Shown here: piece after piece, positions 1-11,700 of the stretch | Numbering within the stretch: position 1 is the first letter of the stretch | How the letters are laid out: every line of letters starts with the position of its first letter | Assembly (NCBI GenBank): GCA_033439295.1 | Contig: JAVTLE010000014.1 | Location: forward strand, 1,736,001 to 1,800,000 | From: Deuterostichococcus epilithicus | Lineage: Eukaryota > Chlorophyta > Trebouxiophyceae > Prasiolales > Stichococcaceae | Direction: 5' to 3' | Length of the DNA stretch: 64,000 nucleotides | The notes under the pieces: model-generated | Seen by the model: only the letters and a program-made list of their open reading frames with translations | Databases searched by the model: none | Told to the model about the DNA's origin: nothing | Position numbers and translations under genes: made by a program

Positions 1-150
1 CGGTGAATGCGACTAACACAGCCAAGGCGCTCGGGAGCGGCTTGCTGTGCAACTGCAAGCAGAGAAGTCCATTTTTAGTAGCATGCCACAACTGCAGTAG
101 ATATTGAATACCTCGAACCACACGATGCTCACCTGTGTTGGCAAGTGCGG
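1..150 (+). repeat. Degenerate copy of GGCT-gene intron 2 (3422-3565)
   Basis: This stretch matches 3419-3568 base by base with substitutions and small indels. Shared blocks include ACACAGCC, AAGGCGCTCG/GAGGCGCTCG, CTTGCTGTGC, CAGAGA-GTCCATT, GCATGCCA, ACCTCGAA and CTCACCT. The matching part at 3422-3565 is a spliced intron, so this may be a copy of the same intron in a neighbouring gene cut by the window edge, or a relic of a tandem duplication. The donor-like GGTGAAT at positions 2-8 lines up with the real donor GGTGAGT. I could not find the flanking exon. Confidence 0.7.
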
Positions 151-958
151 CCCTCCGCTCGTGCGCACATTGGCGCTCCCAACCAGTCGACTTGCCGTTC
201 GCTCTGCAAGTGCCTCAGGTTCAACATTTGTTTCAGCCAGCGACATCACTGGCCAGAGTCTTCGTTATTCGATGCAACACTCTCGAATGCAAACTTAACG
301 ACATGGTGGCACGCAGTGCGGGGCGCAAGATGCTGTGCTACCTGCGGGCGGACAAATAAGCACGTCTGTCCTACGTGTTCAGGTATGTGCACTTTTCCCC
401 TTCCTCTGCGGCACGTTTGCACTGCGGTACTGCGGCACATTCGCACTGCGGTACAGACTGCCCAATTTCGCACAGACTTCATTGACTGGACAAGACCCTT
501 TGAGCTCAAGGCACGATTTGGTGTGTGCTTGATAAAGGTATCTGGCTGCAGAGCTGGCGGGCATGAACATCACTACCTGACTACGACGTCCTGAGTGCGT
601 CTTTCGCAGGCAATTCCTGTTGCTAAAGCACAGCCTGGTTGTGAGAGGCATGTTCGAAGTCTGCCGCAGGGTACAGCGGCAGATGGCCGCTTCCATTCAT
701 ATTCATTGACTACTGCGGCTTGGTTTGACCATGATGTCAGTGTTCAGGTCGGACTCACACCCAGTGGGGTTGGGTGCACTAATTATTGTTTGCCTGGGAA
801 GTAGTAGGGACAGGTCAGAGACCAGCCAGAGACGAGCAAGTGCAGCTAGCATGGTCCTTGGCGAGGTTTTACGGACGAGATTTTGCGGATGCTAGTTATC
901 TACTGCAATAAGCACGCAAGAAACCTCGAGGGTAGCACATTCTCACACCATGCGGATC
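151..958. other. No gene recognised
   Basis: The reading frames here are short and match no family I know. A two-copy direct repeat of about 22 bp, each copy holding TTTGCACTGCGGTAC or TTCGCACTGCGGTAC, lies at about 410-455. The right part is downstream of the DUF599 stop and probably carries its 3' UTR. Confidence 0.5.
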
Positions 959-2681
959 TCATGGCTGTTTTGAGCGTGCTGCCTCCGGTGAGTCCTGCAG
1001 CTTGCCGCCCTGCTTCAGGCCTTCCTCCACGCCAGCTTCTCCACTGCTCTTTGTGGACGCGGCAGCGTCTGTGATGTTTCTGAAGCGACCTCCAACCGGA
1101 ACCGCGTCCGTGAAGGCCAAAAAGAGCACGATGAGGACGGTCACGACCAGGAGCGTTGTCGGCCCTGCATTGTTCAACAAAAATGGCATTCACATTCAGC
1201 ACGAATGTCGCATGCTCCAAGCACTGCTATAGACAGGAGGCAACACTGCGCGCCCCGGGGGGGGGGGGGCAAGCTTGAACTGCAAGCCTACCAAACATCC
1301 AGAGGAGAGTTGGAATGAACATAGTCCAGACGCGGGTGCCTGCGCATCAGCAAGGATGTGATTTAGATAGTGTCGGAATGACGGCACCAAAGGACAGGAG
1401 ATGGCCTCGTGTTGCCTTACCTGCTGACCAGCAGTGGCCACTCCTTTGCGCTATGGCGAGTGTCAGCTCCATTGAAAAGTCCGAAGCATATGGTTCCCCG
1501 ACTGCCCGGATCTTGATGAAATACCCCTGGCAACAGCAATTTCACTCAGTCAGCTACCACATGCGAGCCACTGTGGCAATGTCAGCACACCGAACCCCGC
1601 AAATAAATCATCAAAATGCGCAAGTCGCACCAGAAACATCAACAGGCGGATGTTCTGAACGTAGAACAGCAGTGCCACCTGCGTCCGGTCACCAGCATTG
1701 CAGGAGTGGGTGCGGCTTTCAAGACAGCGCAACATGGGCATGTGCTGGAATTGAGAGCACAGTGGCAGCGCAGCACGCATCTTGTACGACACTCACGCCA
1801 CAGCACCGACCCCGAGGCCCTGGAGCTATACATTGTGTGAACATCCAGCTTCAGCAGTAGGCAGGCGAAGCTACATATCCGCACCAGCAGCAGGAACTCG
1901 CAGATGCCGATCTTCCAGGCGGCGGATATTAGCCCGTGGCTGCCAGCAAGGTCGCATATGGGATCCAGGTCCTGCCGCACAGCAACAGCAGAAGCTGAAT
2001 CACTCCAAATAATGGTCCTGAGGGCGGCCTGTTTTGGGGCGGTCATGCAATGCAATTCATCAGTAACTTGTGACACCGCACCCCAAGCCGCTCGATTTGC
2101 TCGAGTCTGCTGCTGTCTGTCAAGACAGGCAGCAATCCAGACGTTGCCATCAGGCCGCAGGTCGTCGCCATGAATGACGCTGCCATGATGCTGCGGGCAC
2201 AAACACACTTTCAGGTTAGGTCAAGGTTGCTGCGCCTCTTGTGATCTGCCCCCTCCACCCCCACCCAAACAGCGTCCTCATGCGGCGCTCAATCTGCTCA
2301 CGACGGGACCCCACCTGTTGCGCAGTGTCTGTATGGCGGGCACGCCAGCGTCACCTTTATCCTGTGTGGACACATATGTCCACACCAGGCGTGCGTCCCT
2401 GTGTGTGAGTCCACAACCCCGTGAGGACGATGAACGTGCCAGGAGCATGACGTGAAAGCATGCGCATCGGCGGCAGGAAAGCGTCAGCTCCTTGCAGGTC
2501 ACTGCATCCCAGTCGGGGCAACCTGCCTGCTGGTGTCGAACACCACGGCGCGGCGACCGCCCTTCTTACCAAAGCGGCGGTAAAGGGCGCCACGGAGGTA
2601 AAACAGCCAGAAGTTGTAGCCCACATAGATGAAGAGCGACGTCAAGAGCAGTGCCAGCTCAATGCCCTGGTCGCGATTCAT
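959..2681 (-). CDS. DUF599 family multi-pass membrane protein
   Basis: Eight exons on the minus strand: 2503-2681, 2315-2398, 2082-2190, 1843-1971, 1631-1678, 1421-1526, 1292-1339 and 959-1164. They give about 302 residues in frame. The ATG at 2681 opens directly into a membrane helix (MNRDQGIELALLLTSLFIYV). The plant DUF599 signatures come in order: WTYVSTQDK then QTLRNSIM (the RNS split by an intron), MATTCGLMATSGLL, a middle helix FLLLVRICSFACLLL, and the C-terminal LLWMFGPTTLLVVTVL. The family is an uncharacterised four-helix membrane protein of plants, algae and bacteria; no biochemical role is assigned here. It is divergent from the GGCT-like gene, 458 bp between start codons. A run of 13 G lies in the last intron (about 1257-1269). 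Family call firm, function unknown. Confidence 0.88.
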
Positions 2682-3139
2682 CCCGCAACTGGCGCACCGT
2701 CAAAGCTGCGCTGCCGATGCCGCACGTTGCCGATGCTCCGAGCCTGACTCCGGCAAATGCAGGGTTAGATTGAGCGGCAAGTGCTGGAGCACGAGTGAGT
2801 TTGCTGCACCTCACAACTTACTCGACATTTCAGGGTGGATGTGCTGAACTTCAACCGCTGCATGCTTTCCGGCACTCATTGTCTTGCCGCACACCACTTA
2901 GAGGAGAAAACCTCAGGTGTGTTCCATCACATCGATGCATGCATGTCGGAGGCTCCGCGCGCAAACGTACGGCAAGATCTTACGGCAAGATCTTCGGCCC
3001 ACATGGGCAACTTCGTCTACATGGCGTCATTCTGCGCACTTCCTGCGCGCTGTCTTTTCCTCTCTTCTCCCGTTTGCATGCCATTGCGAAGGGCACAGTG
3101 GTTGCCATCTGCTTGTTCGCGGCCGAACACTTTGCAGCC
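2682..3139. promoter_or_regulatory. Divergent promoter region, DUF599 / GGCT-like
   Basis: This is the 458 bp between two start codons that point away from each other. I see no TATA box at a convincing position. A direct doublet TACGGCAAGATCTT occurs at about 2967-2992. The call as promoter follows from gene orientation only. Confidence 0.5.
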
Positions 3140-5327
3140 ATGCAGCGCGGCGAAAGTGTTAAAGCGGCTGTAGGAGCGTTGATGGTTGCGGGCCTGTGCA
3201 ACCCGTTTCTGACTCTCTCCGTTTTGACGTGAGCTCTCATCTGAAGTGCTGCCAAATGATCGAGCTTCTGGCTTACAGTTGGTTCATGCCCCAACTTCGA
3301 ACGAAGTCGAGCACTCTCAACCTCTTCCCTTGGACAGGCTGCTCGCGATCCTGTGGGTTCTGCAACGACCGGCACCCAAGGTCTGGACGGGCGTGGCGTC
3401 GGCGCCCAAGCCAATCAGATGGTGAGTGTGCGGCGGACACAGCCGAGGCGCTCGTGAGTAGCTTGCTGTGCCACTGCATGCAGAGACGTCCATTGCGACA
3501 CGCATGCCAGCAGCCTCCAACATCAAAGACCTCGAAACACACACGAATCTCACCTATGTCGGCAGGGCGACCGGCATGCTGTACGCCCACATCCAGCGGA
3601 ACACGGACAACAGCGGCAAGAATGCAGACCTGGAGACAGCCTCGAAGGAGAAGCTGCTGTGGCACGTGGCCATCGGTAGCAACTGCAACAAGGAGGTGCT
3701 GGAGGGCCGCCGCAACGTGAAACCTCGCCAGTCGAAGCCCTGCCGCATCGATGGACACGCGCTGGCGTTCAGCCACCGCGGCCTGCCCTACTGGTGAGTT
3801 TCTCAGACCCCATGTGGCATGAGCGTGCTCCCAAGCATGTGCGGCCTGGGTTTCAAGATCTATTGACCTACGATTAATGGACCTTTACTCAGGCGCATGG
3901 TGCGGTCGTGCTGCACATCGCAGGGAGCCCAGCTTCGCGACGATCGCGCCCGCGGATGAGGTGGAGGCGGCCATTGCTGAGGAGACCAATGGCGTCGCGT
4001 CTCCAGCGGCGTCACCCAGCAACGGCGCAGTGCTCGGCGGCCCGGTCCTGCGCTCGGGCACCAAGGCAGCCCGCGCGGCACCAGTGCCCAACGGCAATGT
4101 GGGCGCAGGCAGCAAGGGCACCAAGCAGCCTGCCCACCAGCAGGACGGCGCAGTCAGCCCGTCAAGGAACGGCAGCGCCAGCCTCGCGAACGGCCACGCC
4201 TCCGGGCGTGCCAACGGAAGGAGCGCAGGCAGCGGCGGCGGCGGCGGCCTGCTGCAGCGCGNCGCGGNCGCCGTGGGGCGGCGGCTGGCGGCGCTGGGCG
4301 GGCTGCTGCTGGCAGATGCGCCCGCGCCGCCGGTGCCGCGGCAGTACAGGGCCGCCAACGGCGCTCCGTCGCTGCACGGCGTTGTGCACCAGATCTCGGA
4401 GGCAGACATGGCGCAAATCCAGGCGACCGAGGGCGGCGGCGGCAACCAGCAAAGGGGCTACAAGTGAGGCGCTGCCTTCGTGTGTGCCTCGCATGCCGGT
4501 GCAGCAGCCACTGTTGCAGGTGTCCATCGCATGTAGTTGCGGCATGGGCGTTCAGCGGCTCTGGCTGGCGCTGCGCCGAGCGGAGCTGCACGCTGCTCGT
4601 GGGTCGTCCAGCATGCCTGTATATCTCGCATGGCTGTGCAGCACAGGCCCCCATGCGAATCCAGTGCTGCCGCGTGTGCTGCGCAGACTGGAGGAGATGA
4701 CGTGCACGCTGTACGACGGCAGCACGGTGCAGGCCCTGGGCTTCACGACGCACCCCTGCTCCCGCACCTGCCCCAGCCTGGTCTTCGCACACCCCTCGGA
4801 GCGGTATCTGCAGATCGTGCGCGTCGGCATCGCCAGCTCCGGCATCGACGCCGACTACCAAGCGTGGCTCGAAGAGCTGCAGCCCTACAGGTGCGGTGGT
4901 TTCCCACTTGATGCACATCTCTTTACGTGGCTCAGGCGCTGTGTGGTGGAAGGGCGGCTCTCCAAATATCAAGGCTTGATGTTTGCGCAAAGCCAGCGCC
5001 AAGCAACCTGCATGATTCCCTCGATCCCCGGGGGCCGCCATCACATGTTTGAACCATGTGCTCGTCCGGCTCTCCGGCTTCTGACCACCTTTAGTACCAT
5101 CCGCCCGCAGGCGGGACACACTGGGGCAGCTGGTGGGCGCCTACATCGTGGTGGCAGTCATGCTGACGGCGGGCGTTATCGTCGGTGCGGGGCTGTCGGC
5201 GTACCGCCTGGTCATGCGCCGCAAGCTGAACAACCTGCACCTGCACGCCATCATCCATCACCTCATGGCGGCTGTCTGGTGGCTGCACAACCACGTGCTC
5301 ACGCACACCTTTGGGCGGGGCGCTTGA
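3140..5327 (+). CDS. Gamma-glutamylcyclotransferase-like membrane protein
   Basis: Six exons: 3140-3228, 3338-3421, 3566-3793, 3924-4463, 4687-4890 and 5111-5327; about 453 residues. Residues 1-50 form a hydrophobic N-terminus (LMVAGLCNPFLTLSVLTLLA). The GGCT fold follows: WHVAIGSNCN (in place of YGSN), EPSFATI, LHGVVHQISEADMAQIQATEG, EMTCTLYDG, and RYLQIVRVGIASSGIDADYQ. The E of ATEG sits where GGCT enzymes carry their catalytic glutamate. The C-terminus has another membrane helix (about 20 residues from GAYIVVAVML) and a His-rich tail. About 145 residues of Ala/Gly/Ser-rich sequence are inserted between EPSFATI and LHGVV; this part holds two undetermined bases (4262, 4268). Activity on glutathione or gamma-glutamyl peptides is possible but unproven. 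An alternative start at 3504 would drop the N-terminal helix. Confidence 0.82.
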
Positions 5328-5707
5328 GCAGAGGCCAGCCACGGCAGCCGCTGCATGAGTATTCGAGGAGCTCATCGAATAGGATGGCGGCATGCTGAGC
5401 ACCCCCGCGCACAGGAACATGCACTGAAATTCCTAATGGCAGATCGTCGACGAGAAATGCAATCAGGTAGCAGAGCTTCAGGACCCTGATCAGAAAATTC
5501 TTTGTGCAACTGCACATGTCTGTCCCGAGCTGGACGGCGTCTAGACTTGCCCTCAAAGCGCTGCTAAATAATCTGTACACGGAACCTCTGGAAACCACAA
5601 GCAGCTGAAAATGTGTAGACATCATAGGTGAACATACTGCAAGCAGGCATACGACAGATCCCTATCAAGCACGCCACAACATTGCAACAATGTTGTGCAC
5701 TCCGCTC
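5328..5707. other. Convergent intergenic region
   Basis: These 380 bp lie between the stop of the GGCT-like gene and the stop of the DUO3-like gene. They presumably hold both 3' UTRs. I see no further feature. Confidence 0.6.
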
Positions 5708-8700
5708 TCATTCGCCCTTCTTGCGTTTCTTGAGTTCTGCGGTCAGGAACGCCAAGCGGCCACGCACGTCGATTGGGCTGCAGGCTGCACTGCCCGCACC
5801 GAGCTGGCCCGCAATGCTCTGCAGCGCATTGACCGGCGGCGGCTGCCCGCGGTAGCGCATCACGAGCTCCTTCAGGATCGTGCGATCCTCCTGCAGGGAC
5901 CACACGCGGGCTGCAGCCAGAGCGGCTCCTGGCGCCATTGAGTCTGCGGCCGCTGCGGTGCGGTCAGCTTGTTGCGCAGGAGGCAGTGCTGCACCAGGCG
6001 GCGCCGCCAACTCCCTGGTGGCCGGTGATGTCGTGGCTGGCGCCTGCTGCACGACAACGACAGGCGGGTCCGGCCGCGGCGCCGATGCGGACCGCCCGCT
6101 GGTGTGCCGCTGCCAAGCCGCTGCAGCGCCCGGCGCTGCTGCGGCCGGCGCGGCGTTGGGCGTAGGCACAGGAGTCGCTGCGCCGGCTGGCTTAGCGGCA
6201 GCACTGAACGCTGCACTGCCTGGCACTGGCGCAGCCGGCAGGTGCGGCGCCGCAGCAGGCTGCATGGCATTGTCCGCTGGCTGGGCTGCTGCAACGCCGC
6301 GGTCACCGCGCTGGCCCTGCTTCGCAGCCGGTGCCACCGGCGGCGCGCCCGCCGCCTGCGCCGGCTGCCGCGGCGCCTGCTTGGCGGGTGCGGGTGCGGG
6401 CCGCCGCTTCGCCGGCGACGCCTGTGCCGGCGGCGACGGCTTGCGCTTGCCGGCCGCATGGCCCCTGGCGGACCGCCGCAGCGGGCCCGAGCTGGCGGGG
6501 CTGTGCGCGGCGCCGCCAGAGGCGGCAGCGCCGAACTCCGAGTCCGTGATGGTGCCGCCGCTGTCCGAGTCCTCGAAGGCCTCGTGGTCGAAGACGATCT
6601 TGCCGGCCGGCGCCTTGCCGGCCGGCGAGCGGCGGTGCTGGCCGTCAGGGCCCGGCAGCAGGCCTGGCAGCGAGGTGCGGTCGTTGGACAGGTCGTTCAG
6701 GATGAGGGCCGCGGCGGCGGCGTCCCCTGGGAAGCGCCCACCCGAGCCGTCGTCCGACAGTGCCAGCGCCTGCCGGCCAAGAGCGGGGTGCCGGTCGCCT
6801 GCCGCCTCGTCCTCCGAGGACGACACAGGCAGCGCCTCCCTTTCGAACGTGCCCCCGGCCAGGCGCTGAGTGCTGGGAGCCAAATTGCCGGCCACAACTG
6901 CCTGGCGTGGGGGCAGGGCGGGCGCGGGGCCCGTGCTGGGCAGGGCTGCCTCCTCCTCCGATGAGGAAATGGGCAGCTCCTCGACGTCGAAGGCAGCGGA
7001 CCGCCGCGCCGGCAATGGCCTGCGGCGCGGCCGCCTCGGCGCCTGTGGCCTCGGCGCCTGTGGCCTCGGCGGCTGCTGCCGGCCGGCCCGGGCCGCGGCT
7101 GCCGGCGCTGTACCCGTGCGGCGGACCGCCGACTGGCGCCGGCCGGCGCCGGCCGCTGGAGTGGCAGCAGCGGCGGCGCCGCTGGCACTCCGCAGCCGCA
7201 GCAGGTCTAAGGCAGCTGTTGACGGTGCCGCCGCAGCGCCTGTCGGCCACTCCGCTCCTGCTGCTGCCTTGCGTCGTGCCTGAAACGTGGGCGTCTGCCG
7301 GCTGCACGAGGCGGGGGCTGCCGCAATGGGCCGCCCCAAACCGTGGCCTGTGCTGCCGCCGGTTGCTGCCTGCCGACCGAAGTCCACCTGCAGGGCGACG
7401 GCGCTGCCGGCGGCGGGCCCACGGCCGGCGGCGCTACCGGCGGCAGGCCCACGGCCGGCGACGGCCTTGCCCAGGCTCGCGACTGAGCTCTGAAACGGCT
7501 GCTGCCATGCGCTCAGCGCTCCCGGCGGCGGTACCGCATCTGGCTGTCGGCCAGGTCGCTGCAATGAAGACCGGTCCTGCTGCTGTGCCGCTGCTACTGC
7601 ACCGCTAGGCTGCACCGCCACAGCAGCCTGCCGCCCCTGCCGCGGCGATGCAGATGTGTCAGCATCGCCGGACGAGGACGCCTGCGCTGTCATCCAGGAC
7701 GGCTGACGATGCTGAGAGGAGGCGGCTGCCCGAGACAGCGCGGCCTGCGCGGCGGCCTGCGCTGCCGGGTCCGGCGCGTTCCGCGGCAGTGGCTGTGAGC
7801 TCGCCTGCGGCAGAGGACATGGCAACAGCTCAAAGATGTGACGTATGTTCAAGAAGGACAAGTCTGCAAACCAAAAATGAAATAAAACAAATAAAAACCC
7901 TGCTAAAGCCGATCGTGAGCATCCTTCGTCTGTCGAGCAGATTACGTCCAGCATTCCCGGAATAAAACCCCACCTGTGGCGGTGCGCAGGTTGGCGGCCG
8001 ATACTCCTCATCGTCCTCTGACATGGACTCGGAGGCGGCGTCCGACTGAGCCGGTGCTGCCCTTGACTGCGCCTGCGCAGAAGCCGCGGCGGCCGCGGGC
8101 CTGGAGGCCGGCACCGACGCCGCTGTACCTGCTGGCTGCTGGCCCTGCGGCGCACGGCGCAAGCCCGGCGGCGGGCCGGCTGGCGTTGGCGCCACGCTGG
8201 GGCCAGCTGCCTGCGCAGCTCGGGCATCGGCAGCACGTGGCTCCGCTGTCGTGGGTGGCCGCGCCGCCCGCCGCCTGGGCGAGTGCAGCGCTGCCAGCAG
8301 CGGCGCCAAGGACTGCGCCGCGGGAGTGCCGCCGCCTGGTGCAGTCTGCGCCCGCAGGCCAGGCCGCGGGGCCGCCGCCGCTGCTGCTGTTGCTGCCTGC
8401 CTTGCACCTGCCACTGCAGGGGCTGGGGTCACCGGACCCTGCAGCGCCAATGCCAGGTGCCCCTGCGCTGCATTGCAGTTGGGCGCTTCCCAATCTCCTG
8501 TGGCCCGGGCCGCCGGCACGAGCGGCTGCATGGACTGCCACTGGGGCTGCGGGGCTGGCACAGGTGCATGCTGCGGCTGATGCCACGGCAGACCTAGCTG
8601 CTGCTGCTGTTGGGCTGCCGCTGCTGCTGCCGCCGCCGCCGCCGCCCGCTTGATGGCGACAGGTAGCCCGCGCGGCCTGCCACGCGGGCGGGGTCCCGGC

Positions 8701-11700
8701 TGCGTCACCTGCCCGCCACCGCCGTGCACCTCGCCAGCAGCGCTGGCTTGGGTGGAGGCAATGCCATCGGCGACTGACGCAGCTGAGGTCGCCGGCTGCT
8801 GGAGCATTGGCTGCAGCTGGCTGTTCGCTGCCGCCAAGTGCACTCCGGGCGCCACGCTGGTCGCCTGCCCTGCTGCAGAGCCGTTGGGCGCAGCATCCTT
8901 GCGAGCCTTGCGGCGCCGCCTCTTCGGCGGCGCGCTGCCGACAGCCGTTGCCGCCTCCTGCTGCCACTGCGCGGCCGCAATTGCAAACTCCTCCGACACG
9001 GCTGATCCTGCAAGACGGTCGGACAACTTCTGGATGCGCAGCTTCACACAACTTCAGCTGGCCAAACTGCGACTCGAGGATGATAATTAAACATGTGAAC
9101 GGCATTCGGAAGTCGACCTGCTGCAGTTCTGCCTACCAAGCATACCTCACAACAAGACAAACCTAGCATACACGCCAGGCGCTGCAGACAGTGTAAGGGA
9201 GAATCCGCCTCAAGCAACCATACCTGGCTCAGCCGGAGCGCCACCGGATTCTGCACACAGGTCGCCCCACAGCTTGGCCAGTAGGATGGCAGACCTGCAC
9301 AGCAGGACATGACAGTTCGACTGCCAGCGCATGTAGAGCTGGGAGCGGGCGAGGGTGTGTGTGCCAGGATTCGACGTTTCAGGGGCCCAAGCCGCCATGT
9401 CATGGCAGCATGCCACGCACCAGTTCGCTGCAGCGTTGTCATGTGCCGTGTGCAATCGTGCCTGCCAGACAGTGGGCAGGCACAGAAGGCTGCAAGGGGG
9501 GGGGCAGGGGGCCACCTGTGGGGCAGCAGCACGCGGCTGATGACGGGCCACTGGATGTCGCCCTGGCTGTTCATCGGGCACTCCCGCACGCCCCGGCAGA
9601 TGAGCGGCACCTCGTGCTCCAACAGCGGCCCTCGGATCCGTTCTGCTGCATCCTGCGCAACATAGGATGGCAACACACCATGCAGCTGGTGGGACACACA
9701 AGAGCCAAGGGACAAGGCGCAGTGGCGCTGGTCAAAACATCGCCTCCAAGAGGTTCAGGGCTGACTGCCAAGCACAGGCCGCCGGCTGTGCCTGCCGCAC
9801 AGCGCGTCACAGGTCTAGGAGTGTCGTTGGAAATAGCCTCTCGGCCTCAGACCCAGGAGCCGGCGCAACTGTCCTCCTGGTCCGGACGAGCAGCAGCAGC
9901 GGCAGCGGCAGCAGCATCGGCAGAGTGAAAGGGGTTCTGAGGGTCAGCTGGGGCGGGCACACCTTGACGGTGTTGGGCGGCCGCTGGCGGTGCGTGCGCT
10001 CGTTGATGCGCTGCGCTACCTGCTCCGTGCTGAAGCATGGCAGCAGGTCCGCCGCGATGGCGCCCGGGCTCTGGCCCCACTTGAGCAGCCCCAGCGCCAG
10101 CACGGCGTCGTCTGACATCGCCCAGATGGTGCCGTCCTTCATGTGCGACAGGCCCTGCGGAGCGCCGGGGCACCGGGGGGATCAGTGTTTTGGGCTGCCC
10201 AGAGGGTATGTGTCAGGCGTGCGCCGAGCCGCGTGCCAGGCTCAAGCAGGGCGGCTGCTGTCGCCGGTCGGAAGCCACCATGCGGGATCCGGGTGACGGA
10301 CAGGCCGCGGGCTTGGGGCCCCTCCCGTGCTTGACATCTCTGAGAACCATTGCTGCGAGGCGACGCCCTTCACAGACCTGATGAGTGCAGGTTGCACACC
10401 TGCTCGACATCCAGACGCAGCAACACCCAAACGCCTGCTGCTTGCGAAATGATGTCTCTGGGGAAGCACGAGTCTCGAGCACCAGGCCGCAAAGTGATCG
10501 TTCCCTCACCAGGGTTTTGGGTACCAGGTCCCAGTCGAGCAGGCCTGCAAAGCGGTGCAGGACCTCGCGCACTGCCGGCGGCGGCGGCGGCGGCGGCGGC
10601 GGCAGCCCGTGCGCCTTGGGCGCCTGCGGCGGCAGCGGCGGCTGCGAGCACGATTGCAGTTTCTTCACAGCTCGCCACGGCCGATCAATCCCCCTGGGCG
10701 ATCGAGCTTACAGTATGTGCTCCGCTGACAGTGACATGTTTCAAGCGTTGGTCGCTAGACACGGCATACAATGGTAAGGTCAGAGGCCATGAAGACCCTA
10801 CGAGCAACCCACCTGCGGATGCTGCAGGACGGCGTCCATGTCGGCAAAGAAGCTGGGCACGCATCGCAGCAGCGGCACATCCATCAGGGAGTGCACCACG
10901 ACCTGCGGCGGCTGAGCCCGTCCAGCGGCGCCGCCCGGCGGCGGCAGCAGGCTGCTGGGCTCATACACCGGCAGACCTCTCGCCTGCGGGCCATGGACAC
11001 GGCGCACTCGTGACACAGGCGCTGAAGGCTTTTGAGGACGCGCGGCAGCTGAGACAGTCATGGTGTGCGACAGCCTGCTCGGGGGATGGCAGTTGCAGCG
11101 TGAAGATGAAATGGCATGCCCAGGAGTCTGGTGGCCGGTCGGCTTTGTCTCATGTTTTTGAGCAGCTCAGGTGCTCCCATGCTGCAGTCTGCCTCAGGCC
11201 TGGGAAGCAGGCCCAGTCACAGTGGACGACGCCGCGACATCGCATCGGGAACTGCACCTGCCGCCAGCCGAGCTGTTCGTCCCGCCTCTGCAGCAGGCCG
11301 CACAGCAGCGCGCGCATTGCCAATGCCGCAGCCAGGTGCGGCGGGCTGACAGAGGTCCGCGCGTACGCCTGTGTTTGACCAGAGAGCTGCTTATCAATGG
11401 GTCGATGTTCTTGCACCTTCAGGTCTGCGCGATACAAGAATGCAAAGGGAAGCTATGGCACGCCTCGTGGTCGGCAGTAGAAGCAGTGGCGATGCAGCCG
11501 TGACAGGCTGCACAATTCCAACAACCATCAGCGCAGACATCTCAAATTTGAGCGCCAAACCTGCACAAGCAGCTGCGTATGCTGGCCCAGCTGCTGGTAG
11601 ATCACCGCCAGCTGCTGCTGCGTGACCGCGCCTGCTGGCTGCGGCGGCTGGGCCACAGCGGCGCCCGGCTGTCCCTGCTGGCTGCGCAACCTTGTCTGTG

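Noticed and set aside
3504-3565. Simple start of the GGCT-like gene at ATG 3504
   Set aside because: The stretch 3422-3565 has a strong donor and acceptor, matches an intron-like copy at 1-150, and splicing it links two upstream in-frame exons; kept only as an alternative.
3908-5398. A 496-residue plus-strand open frame
   Set aside because: It runs out of frame over the spliced GGCT-like exons and is Arg/Pro-rich, as expected of a GC-rich shadow frame.
5880-6869. A 329-residue plus-strand Ala/Gly-rich open frame
   Set aside because: It is the complement of the low-complexity last exon of the DUO3-like gene.
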